NCBI GenBank assembly: GCA_949747725.1
Contig: CATKFJ010000175.1
Location: forward strand, 1 to 7,487
DNA from: an uncultured bacterium
GTDB lineage: Bacteria; Bacillota; Clostridia; Christensenellales; Pumilibacteraceae
Length of the DNA: 7,487 nucleotides
Reading direction: 5' to 3'
The notes beneath the pieces were generated by a model. It worked only from the letters and a program-made list of their open reading frames with translations, did no database searches and had not been told where the DNA came from. The translations under genes and the position numbers were made by a program. Positions within the stretch are counted from its first letter, which is position 1; each line of letters opens with the position of its first letter. Positions 1 to 5,618 of the stretch are shown here, one piece after another.

Positions 1-466
1 CGTAAAGCCTACGCAGTTTTTTCGCGTCGCCGCCGCACAGCAACAGATAAATATCCTGTACGTTTTCTTCTATTTCGTATTCGCCCGTTCTGTTTGCCGA
101 ATATCCGCCGTCGGGCACGATTATTCTCGGCGTGTCGCTCAAAGCAAAGGTTTCGGGCGTTTTGTCAAGCGGCGGAAGCTCGCCGCTGTTGGCAAGCTTT
201 TTATATGTATAAACTTTTTTTCCGTTCTTTTCCAAACGCACGCCGGAAAGATTTTTCGCGTTTTCGGGTATGTACAGTTCGTACTCGCCGAAACAAATAA
301 CGTTCTCTTCCGCGGTATGCGCGACGGACGTTTCGGCGTAATCGGACTTATTAGGGATAAAGAACGTGTTCCTGTCCTCGAACTTGCCGTTTTTGCCGTA
401 CTCGACGCGAACTATATCGTTACTCAAAAGCTGTACGCGGATGTCGCCTAATACTATTGATTCCAT
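1..466 (-). CDS. GH31 family alpha-glucosidase-type glycoside hydrolase, N-terminal part (cut by window edge)
   Basis: The ATG at 466-464 opens a frame that stays open for 155 codons to the left edge, so the C-terminal part with the catalytic barrel is missing. An AAAGGA ribosome binding site lies about 7 nt upstream. The visible part looks like the N-terminal beta-sandwich of GH31 enzymes: VRVEYG at residues 19-24, DRNTF at 31-35, SDTPRI at 110-115, then DIYLLLCGGDAKKLR at 138-152, which resembles the GH31 segment leading into the (beta/alpha)8 barrel. There is no signal peptide, so a cytoplasmic enzyme is likely. Known GH31 members hydrolyse alpha-glucosides, isomaltosides or alpha-xylosides; the residues that would decide specificity lie outside the window. 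The gene sits downstream of a glycosidase remnant and beyond the GH3 terminator, so it probably has its own promoter. I am confident of the family and not of the substrate. Confidence 0.82.
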   Translation of the reverse strand, partial: MESIVLGDIRVQLLSNDIVRVEYGKNGKFEDRNTFFIPNKSDYAETSVAHTAEENVICFGEYELYIPENAKNLSGVRLEKNGKKVYTYKKLANSGELPPLDKTPETFALSDTPRIIVPDGGYSANRTGEYEIEENVQDIYLLLCGGDAKKLRRLY

Positions 467-507
467 GGGTTATTCCTTTATGATTATTTTTCTGCCGACA
501 TGAACGC

Positions 508-756
508 TTAGTAATGGACTGTTTCCGTCCTGCCGACAAGCGCTTTGCGGTAATTAAAGTTATTCGGCATGGGAGCGCTACCCAAGCAGTTTGCCGCCGT
601 CTCGGAATAGTTTAACGCTATCTTGCTATTTATGCAAGTATTTTGCATAAAGTCGTTGCATTTATTTATATCGGATACCGCCATGCACCATGCGTCGTTA
701 AGTTTTTCGATACTGCCGAACATATCTTTAAGATATTCGCGAAACGCCGCAGTAAC
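508..756 (-). pseudogene. Remnant of a GH42-like (clan GH-A) glycosidase
   Basis: On the minus strand the frame from 756 to the stop at 508-510 encodes about 82 residues, opening with VTAAFREYLKDMFGS and continuing IEKLNDAW. This closely resembles the stretch of GH42 beta-galactosidases and related clan GH-A enzymes that reads roughly F-R-x-W/Y-L-K-x-K-Y-G-T-I-E-x-L-N-x-A-W-G-T. In complete enzymes that block lies well inside a protein of 600 or more residues. Here the frame is closed upstream by a TAA at 781-783, within the loop of the GH3 terminator hairpin. The protein ends after the weak C-terminal tail at 508. The only internal ATG near the motif (723-721) has no convincing ribosome binding site. 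I infer a gene deleted from both ends; a real small protein is possible but less likely. Similarity beyond the motif block is weak. Confidence 0.5.
629..651. promoter_or_regulatory. Operator-like palindrome with 9-bp perfect arms
   Basis: TTTATGCAA at 629-637 and TTGCATAAA at 643-651 are perfect reverse complements separated by 5 bp. A 23-bp site of this geometry fits a dimeric repressor or activator. It lies inside the glycosidase remnant, about 165 bp upstream of the GH31 start. On the minus strand its inner half overlaps a weak promoter-like pair: TTGCAT at 637-632, a 17-bp spacer, and TAAACT at 614-609, each box only a partial match. The site could therefore control GH31, but chance in AT-rich DNA cannot be excluded. 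It does not match the usual CcpA cre consensus. Confidence 0.35.
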
Positions 757-759
757 GTT

Positions 760-801
760 AAAAATAAGGGATCGTAAATTTTACAAAACTAAGATCCCTT
801 A
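760..801 (-). terminator. Intrinsic terminator after the GH3 gene
   Basis: TAAGGGATC (765-773) and GATCCCTTA (793-801) form a 9-bp perfect stem with a 19-nt loop. The loop contains a smaller palindrome, GTAAA-T-TTTAC, at 774-784. In minus-strand RNA the stem is followed directly by UUUUU (764-760). It starts 17 bp after the GH3 stop codon, as expected for the end of a GH32-GH3 transcript. The long loop and AU-rich stem base make it moderate rather than strong. Confidence 0.7.
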
Positions 802-817
802 ACGTCAAATATCGATT

Positions 818-2818
818 TTAACTTTTGACTACAGTCATCTTTCCGTCGGCAACTAAAATTTTTGCGACAAGCCGTACGTCGGCAACCGACGCACCGACTA
901 TTATTTCGTAAACGCCGTCGTCGACTGTCCAGCGATCCTTGGCGATCGACCAATACGCCAATGCCGATTTGTCGAGAGCGATCTCTACTTGCTCGGAAGC
1001 GCCGCCCTTTATCTCTACCTTTTTGAACGCCTTGAGTTCCTTATACGGTCGGTATACGAGCGGCGCAACGGGTCTGACGTACACCTGCGCCGTTTCTTTG
1101 CCGCAGATCTGCGACGCGTTCTTTATCTTGAATGAAAGATCGAGCTTGTCGCCGTCGGGCTTAAGCTTGAGTGCCGAATACTCGAACACCGAATAGCTCA
1201 AGCCGTGTCCGAACGGGAACGCCACGGGCCGATTATATGTATCGAAATATCTGTAACCCACGTCGAGTCCTTCCCGATACCGCGTCACGCCTGCGCAGAA
1301 ATATGAGTTGGACGACGGGATATCCGTATAGTCGAGCGCGAACGTTTCGGTGAGTTTGCCCGACGGATTTATCTTACCCGTAAGGATATCCGCAATTACC
1401 GCGTCGCCGTTCTCGCCGGGGAATCCGACGTACAGTATAGCCGCAACGAGGTCTTTCCATGCCGACATATCGACCGCCGCGCCGGCAAACACCGCCACTA
1501 CGGTATTTTTATTCTGTTTGGCGGTTTCGATGATCATATGTTCCTGAACGTCTGGCAAGCGGATAGTCGCGCGGTCGCTACCCTCGCATTCGATACGCGC
1601 GCCCGTGCCGACACATACGACGTTGACGTCGCAAAGCGCGGCGTTTACAAGCGCGAGCCGCTGCTCTTGCGCATTCGCGCCGCCTATTATGCCGTTAAAG
1701 TGGAACGCGCCCTGATACTCCACTTTGCCTCCGACGCGCTCGGCAAGCCGCAACGGAAGATCGAAATCGAGCTTGCGCCGTCTTACGCCCGACGATCCGC
1801 CGCCGCGCAACAAGTCGTCGCAATCGGGCTTGGCGTAACAACCGCAGACCGCGACGGAACACTTCCCGTCGAGAGGCAGTATGCCGTTGTTTTTGAGCAG
1901 TACCGCGCCTTCGGCAAGAATGTCGGCGGAAAGTTCCGTCCTTTGCTGTTCGGTGGTTTTTATTTTGCGGCGCTTTTTCATTTCCGCATTGCGGTAAACC
2001 AAATCGAGTACGCGCGCGGCGCAGGCGTCAATCTGCGCGTCCGTGATCTTTCCGTTGTTATAGTCCTCGACTAACTTGTCGTAGTTCTTTTGACTGAACG
2101 GCATTTCGATATCGAGTCCGGCTATTGCCGCGGCGGCACGGTCGCGTACCGCTTCCCAATCGGAGAATATCGCGCCGTCGAACCCGAACTCGTCGCGCAG
2201 GATATCGAATCCTTTTTTGTTCTCCGACGCGAAAACGCCGTTGACGCGGTTATACGCGCACATGACGGATACGGGCTTGGCGGTACACGCTATCTCAAAC
2301 GGCTTAAGATAGATCTCGCGCAACGTTCTGTCGTCGACGTCGCTCGACTGATGAAACCTGTCCCATTCGAGATTGTTTGCGTAATAGTGCTTTAAGCACG
2401 CGCCCACGCCGTTGTCCTGCACGCCTTTAATGTATTGTTTTCCGACGACGCCGGCAAGATACGGGTCTTCGGAAACGTATTCGAAATTTCTGCCGCATAT
2501 CGGCGTGCGCTTAATATTGACGCCGGGCGCAAGCAGGATATCCACGTCGCGTTCGATACAGTCGTCGGCAAGCGCCGCGCCCATTTTATACGCCAAGTCC
2601 TCGTTCCAAGTATCGGCAAGCACCTGCACGGACGGATACGCGACAGCCGGCAATGTTACATATTCGCCGTCGACGTCGCGTTCGGTGCGCAAGCCTACAG
2701 GTCCGTCGGACACCGACACCGACGGGATCTTTCCGTCGAAATCGACCGTCGACCATACGTCGCGACCGCAAATGAGCCGAAGTTTTTGAATCGAAGTGAG
2801 ATCTTTTACCGTTATCAT
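818..2818 (-). CDS. GH3 family beta-glucosidase-type glycoside hydrolase
   Basis: A complete 666-residue protein with no signal peptide, so probably cytoplasmic. GH3 enzymes release sugars from the non-reducing ends of beta-linked oligosaccharides by a retaining mechanism. The barrel domain shows SDGPVGLR at residues 37-44, CGRNFEYVSEDP at 108-119, KHYYANN at 143-149, and FSDW at 218-221, where D220 is the expected nucleophile. The second domain begins around LAEGAVLLKNNGILPL (301-316), and ECEGSDR at 410-416 contains the probable acid/base glutamate (E412 by family pattern). GHGLSYSVFEY (538-548) leads into a C-terminal fibronectin III-like domain with ELKAFKKVE (594-602). The start is supported by AAAGGAG 5 nt upstream. 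It lies 75 bp after the GH32 stop with no convincing promoter or terminator between, suggesting cotranscription. Substrate could be a beta-glucoside, beta-xyloside or alpha-arabinoside; family membership alone does not decide. Confidence 0.93.
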   Translation of the reverse strand: MITVKDLTSIQKLRLICGRDVWSTVDFDGKIPSVSVSDGPVGLRTERDVDGEYVTLPAVAYPSVQVLADTWNEDLAYKMGAALADDCIERDVDILLAPGVNIKRTPICGRNFEYVSEDPYLAGVVGKQYIKGVQDNGVGACLKHYYANNLEWDRFHQSSDVDDRTLREIYLKPFEIACTAKPVSVMCAYNRVNGVFASENKKGFDILRDEFGFDGAIFSDWEAVRDRAAAAIAGLDIEMPFSQKNYDKLVEDYNNGKITDAQIDACAARVLDLVYRNAEMKKRRKIKTTEQQRTELSADILAEGAVLLKNNGILPLDGKCSVAVCGCYAKPDCDDLLRGGGSSGVRRRKLDFDLPLRLAERVGGKVEYQGAFHFNGIIGGANAQEQRLALVNAALCDVNVVCVGTGARIECEGSDRATIRLPDVQEHMIIETAKQNKNTVVAVFAGAAVDMSAWKDLVAAILYVGFPGENGDAVIADILTGKINPSGKLTETFALDYTDIPSSNSYFCAGVTRYREGLDVGYRYFDTYNRPVAFPFGHGLSYSVFEYSALKLKPDGDKLDLSFKIKNASQICGKETAQVYVRPVAPLVYRPYKELKAFKKVEIKGGASEQVEIALDKSALAYWSIAKDRWTVDDGVYEIIVGASVADVRLVAKILVADGKMTVVKS

Positions 2819-2893
2819 AATAACTCCTTTTTAAGCCTGTCGCCGTTAAAAAAATCAGCGCAGTTTTAGCAATTAAACCCGTACTGTTCTATG

Positions 2894-4261
2894 TTATGCA
2901 TATCGATTCGCTATGTCGAATCTGCGGTATGTAAAGCTGTCCGCGTCGAGCTCGAGTTCCAACCCGTCTGCGTCAAGCTCGGGATAAATAACGGACGACA
3001 ACGCTCGCCCGTCGGCAAAGATCTCTACCGAGAATCTGTCGACGACTATCTCCAAGCGGTTGAACACGCTTTTTTCGTAAGGCATGTATCTGACCTGCGC
3101 TTTCGAGTCATCGTCTTGTTCCGCTCCGACTATTCGCTCTCCGGCATTCGATCTGTCGAAAACCCAATAGCCTTCGTCGAGCGTAAGTTGCGCATAGCGC
3201 CTACCCTTCATTCGCAATTTCATTTTGAACGCTCGAAGCCCCGTCATATTTATCTTTACCGACCCGAAAATCAGTCTGTCCGTTATCTTTCCGCCGTTTT
3301 CTATCGAGAGCGCCTCTCGGCAAGCATATACGGGCGTTTGCCAAAGCCTGTCGTTTTTTATCTCGACTTTTCTCGGCACGGTAAGCATACCGGCGAAACC
3401 ATACTTGGCGGACGGATTGTTGCGCTCCCACATATTCATCCAACCGATCATTATCGGGCATCCCGTAAATGTTTGCGGCGCATAAAAATCAAATCCGTAG
3501 TCCACAGGCTCACCGCGTCCCGTTTCGATAAAACCGTTTTTGTAATCGAGCTTGCCCACCCGAGCCACGGTAGTGTGAAGATTGACGTGCTCATGCCCCT
3601 CGCTCGATCTACTCTGCTCGCAATATGTCAAAAGCCCTATGGCATCACAGTAGTCGGGACATTCCGTCATTATGCCTTTGCAATCTCTGTGGAGCAGTTC
3701 GCAAACGTACTTCCATTTAAAAAGGTCGTCGGACTCGAACAAAAGTATCCTACCCGTACCGCCCCTGCGTTTAGCGGCGGCAAGCGCGTAAAATTTATCG
3801 TCGCGGCGCAATATACGCGGATCGCGGAAATCGGACGGCGAATATTCGTCGGGAAGATCCTTTTCGCCTATCACCACGCCGTGCTTTACAAAATGCACTC
3901 CGTCGTCGCTCGACGCAAGACTTTGCAACTGTCGTATATTTTCGCCGCCGCCGTTTTCTCTGTAGCTTGTATAGAGCAGCCACAGTTTGTCTTTCCATAC
4001 TATCGCACTGCCCGAAAAACATCCGTCTTCCGCGTCATCGGGACTCAGCGCTATGGGCAGTCGTTCCCAATGCGTAAGGTCCTTGCTCTTAACGTGTCCC
4101 CAATGCATGGGACCCCATTCTACACCGTGAGGATAATACTGAAAAAACGCATGGTACTCGCCGTTGAACACGACAAGCCCGTTGGGATCGTTAATCCATC
4201 CCTTTCCGCCGGTTATGTGAAACTCCGGAAGAACGGCGCTTCGTAAAAATTTGTCTGACAT
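2894..4261 (-). CDS. GH32 sucrose/fructan hydrolase (beta-fructofuranosidase or sucrose-6-phosphate hydrolase)
   Basis: A 455-residue enzyme that cleaves fructose from sucrose, sucrose 6-phosphate or short fructans. The three GH32 catalytic motifs are present: WINDPNG at residues 22-28 (nucleophile D25), FRDP at 145-148 (transition-state stabiliser D147), and ECPD at 200-203 (acid/base E200). SGSA at 84-87 also fits. The C-terminal part, including VEIFADGRALSSVIYPE, is the GH32 beta-sandwich. I chose the ATG at 4261-4259 because AAGGG lies 8 nt upstream and MSDKFLRSAVLPEFHITGG matches normal family N-termini. An in-frame ATG at 4333 would add 24 residues encoded by a perfect hairpin, and it lies upstream of the predicted transcription start. 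No signal peptide, so the substrate must be imported. The adjacent sugar kinase fits fructose release. Free sucrose versus phosphorylated sucrose cannot be decided without the transporter. Confidence 0.95.
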   Translation of the reverse strand: MSDKFLRSAVLPEFHITGGKGWINDPNGLVVFNGEYHAFFQYYPHGVEWGPMHWGHVKSKDLTHWERLPIALSPDDAEDGCFSGSAIVWKDKLWLLYTSYRENGGGENIRQLQSLASSDDGVHFVKHGVVIGEKDLPDEYSPSDFRDPRILRRDDKFYALAAAKRRGGTGRILLFESDDLFKWKYVCELLHRDCKGIMTECPDYCDAIGLLTYCEQSRSSEGHEHVNLHTTVARVGKLDYKNGFIETGRGEPVDYGFDFYAPQTFTGCPIMIGWMNMWERNNPSAKYGFAGMLTVPRKVEIKNDRLWQTPVYACREALSIENGGKITDRLIFGSVKINMTGLRAFKMKLRMKGRRYAQLTLDEGYWVFDRSNAGERIVGAEQDDDSKAQVRYMPYEKSVFNRLEIVVDRFSVEIFADGRALSSVIYPELDADGLELELDADSFTYRRFDIANRYA

Positions 4262-4285
4262 ATTATCGACCCTTGCTACAGACTG

Positions 4286-4318
4286 GGCATGCCGCGCCGC
4301 GAAAGGGCGCGGCATGCC
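4286..4318 (-). promoter_or_regulatory. Perfect 13-bp GC-rich hairpin at the predicted 5' end of the GH32 mRNA
   Basis: GGCATGCCGCGCC (4286-4298) and GGCGCGGCATGCC (4306-4318) are perfect reverse complements around a 7-nt loop. Each arm contains the self-complementary octamer GGCATGCC. Neither strand has a T-tract after it, so it is not a normal intrinsic terminator. It lies between the predicted -10 box and the ribosome binding site of the GH32 gene. With a start point 7 nt after the -10 box, near 4318, the transcript would begin with this stem. A 5'-terminal stem can protect mRNA from 5'-dependent decay; alternatively the two octamers, 25 bp apart, could be DNA binding sites. The structure is directly visible; its role is inference. 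Confidence 0.6.
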
Positions 4319-4324
4319 GTATCT

Positions 4325-4353
4325 ATGATACATTTATTTCATTAAGCTGTCAA
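4325..4353 (-). promoter_or_regulatory. Sigma70/sigmaA-type promoter for the GH32-GH3 transcript
   Basis: On the minus strand, TTGACA (4353-4348, a perfect -35 box) is followed by exactly 17 bp and then TATCAT (4330-4325, five of six matches to the -10 consensus). It points at the GH32 start, with an expected transcription start near 4318 and a leader of about 57 nt. It is by far the best promoter match I found in the window. No clear terminator separates it from the kinase gene upstream, so read-through from there may add to expression. Confidence 0.75.
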
Positions 4354-4365
4354 TTGATTGACAGC
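4346..4365. promoter_or_regulatory. Operator-like palindrome covering the -35 box of the GH32 promoter
   Basis: GCTGTCAAT (4346-4354) and ATTGACAGC (4357-4365) are perfect reverse complements with a 2-bp centre, an almost perfect 20-bp palindrome. The left arm contains the whole -35 box used on the minus strand (4353-4348). This position and length are typical of a binding site for a dimeric transcription factor such as a LacI- or GntR-type sugar regulator, which would block RNA polymerase when bound. No regulator gene is in the window, so the protein is unknown. Confidence 0.6.
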
Positions 4366-4391
4366 CTGTATGACTGACGGCATTTACGCCC

Positions 4392-5306
4392 TTACTCGTT
4401 CGTTTCCTTAAAGTATTTATCCACCGCCGCCGCGTCGGGCAACGAATCTATCGCGCCGAGTCCCTGCGTATTGAGCGCGCCGCATATGTTTGCGTAGCGC
4501 AACGCTCCGTTCAAAAATTCGTCGGTGTAATCGCTCTTGTCTACGCCGTCGAGCTTTTTAAGCAACCCTGCGTAAAATGCGTCGCCGGCTCCGGTAGTAT
4601 CCGCAGGTTTAACCGAGATCGTTTCGGCGCGTCCCTCTCTGCCGCGAAATTTCCATTTACTGCCGCGACTGCCGAGCGTTATGCAAACCAGCTTATCTTT
4701 TAACACGTTAACATATTCTCTGCCGAATATCTCAAATTCGTCCTCCGACAGCTTGACTATGTCTGCGCGCTCTATATACCGCTTGTACAGCGCGATCGCC
4801 GACTTCGTATCGCGGAAAATGTCCGTCCTGTAATTCACGTCGAAGCTTACGGTCTTGCCTTTGCGCTTTGCTCTTTCCATAAGTTCGTCGGCGTAATTCC
4901 TGCCGATCTCTTCAGAGATCATGAGCGACCCGACGTGTATTATGTTCGCCTTTTCAAACAAAGCGTCGCCTATTTCGGGCAAACGGTAATCGGCTGTCGA
5001 TTTGCGGTAAAAGCAGAACGAACGCTCGCCGCACGCGTCTATATCCACAAACGCGAGCGTGGTGTTGTATTCCTTTTCAGTCGAGATATACAGTCCGTCG
5101 AGCTTACGGGACGCGGCAAATTTTTTAAGAAAATCGCCGATCGTATCGTCGCCTACGCTGCCGACAAAAGCGCTGCTCCCACCGAACTTTTTCACGGCGC
5201 ACGCCACATTGAACGGCGCGCCGCCCGCCTTGCGTTCATAACAGAACGCGCCGTCGCGCTCGCAACCTATCATATCTACAAGTATTTCACCCACGCACAG
5301 TATCAT
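4392..5306 (-). CDS. PfkB-family sugar kinase, probable fructokinase
   Basis: A 304-residue ribokinase-family enzyme, expected to phosphorylate fructose with ATP. Motifs from the chosen start: GEILVD at residues 6-11, GGAPFNVA at 28-35 (the N-terminal PfkB signature), DVNYR at 156-160, KLSEDEF at 185-191, TLGSRGS at 210-216, and DTTGAGDAFYAG at 236-247, where D242 is the catalytic base in the anion-hole signature. I chose the ATG at 5306 because MILCVGEILVD matches the usual family N-terminus; its ribosome binding site (GGAACGG) is weak. An upstream GTG at 5363 would add 19 residues with no family resemblance, although AAGGGG lies only 4 nt before it. The fructose assignment rests on GGAPFNVA-type motifs and the adjacent GH32 gene. 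The GH32 gene follows after 131 bp. Other hexoses or 2-keto-sugars remain possible. Confidence 0.88.
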   Translation of the reverse strand: MILCVGEILVDMIGCERDGAFCYERKAGGAPFNVACAVKKFGGSSAFVGSVGDDTIGDFLKKFAASRKLDGLYISTEKEYNTTLAFVDIDACGERSFCFYRKSTADYRLPEIGDALFEKANIIHVGSLMISEEIGRNYADELMERAKRKGKTVSFDVNYRTDIFRDTKSAIALYKRYIERADIVKLSEDEFEIFGREYVNVLKDKLVCITLGSRGSKWKFRGREGRAETISVKPADTTGAGDAFYAGLLKKLDGVDKSDYTDEFLNGALRYANICGALNTQGLGAIDSLPDAAAVDKYFKETNE

Positions 5307-5471
5307 TTTACCGTTCCATCCGATTCGGTTTCCGTCGTCATGCGACCGTTGTCTTCGAGCCACGCCGCCCCTTAGTGTCGAATTATTTTGTGGTTTTCGA
5401 TATTAAAGTACTGATAAAATCACGCCGATTAAACCTAAAATACAACAAATACTATGACTATCAATATTATT

Positions 5472-5500
5472 ACTATAACATATCGACACACTTATTACAA
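5472..5500 (-). promoter_or_regulatory. Possible promoter for the sugar kinase gene
   Basis: TTGTAA (5500-5495), a 17-bp spacer and TATAGT (5477-5472) match the sigma70-type boxes at four and five of six positions. It lies in the AT-rich gap between the pckA terminator and the kinase gene and points at the kinase, implying a leader of about 160 nt. The base composition makes chance matches common, and a second weaker pair (TTGATA, 16 bp, TATTTT) follows it. I see no riboswitch or other structured element in the leader. Confidence 0.4.
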
Positions 5501-5552
5501 GTATATAACGTCAAATATTAAAATACAAACCCTATCTAAGTTGCATTAGTAC

Positions 5553-5591
5553 AAAACACCCGAGCGGATACTATTTCCGTTCGGGTGTTTT
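5553..5591 (-). terminator. Intrinsic terminator after pckA, possibly bidirectional
   Basis: AAAACACCCGA (5553-5563) pairs perfectly with TCGGGTGTTTT (5581-5591), an 11-bp outer stem starting 27 bp after the pckA stop. The stem continues inward with CGG/CCG pairs after one imperfect position (5564/5580) around a 9-nt loop. In minus-strand RNA the stem ends in UUUU. In plus-strand RNA the imperfect position is a G-U wobble and the tail is UUUUUAU, so the structure is slightly better on the plus strand. Confidence 0.85.
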
Positions 5592-5618
5592 TATGTTTTA
5601 AATTATTTAATATTAAGC

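Noticed and set aside
94..300. A 68-codon plus-strand frame near the left edge
   Set aside because: It is antisense to the GH31 N-terminal coding region, which has matching motifs and a ribosome binding site.
1538..2869. Several plus-strand frames of 100-180 codons across the GH3 gene
   Set aside because: They overlap a complete, well-conserved GH3 enzyme, show no recognisable domains, and follow its codon bias.
2891..4246. A 451-codon open frame on the plus strand covering the GH32 gene
   Set aside because: Same in-register antisense effect of codon choice; it ends where GH32 uses a TTA leucine codon near its N-terminus. The GH32 catalytic motifs are on the minus strand.
4286..4318. Reading the 13-bp hairpin as a terminator of the kinase gene
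   Set aside because: No T-tract follows on the minus strand, and it lies downstream of a strong promoter that needs to read through it to express GH32.
4262..4333. N-terminal extension of GH32 from an ATG at 4333
   Set aside because: The extra 24 residues are encoded by the hairpin and leader, have no family counterpart, and lie largely upstream of the predicted transcription start; the ATG at 4261 has a good ribosome binding site.
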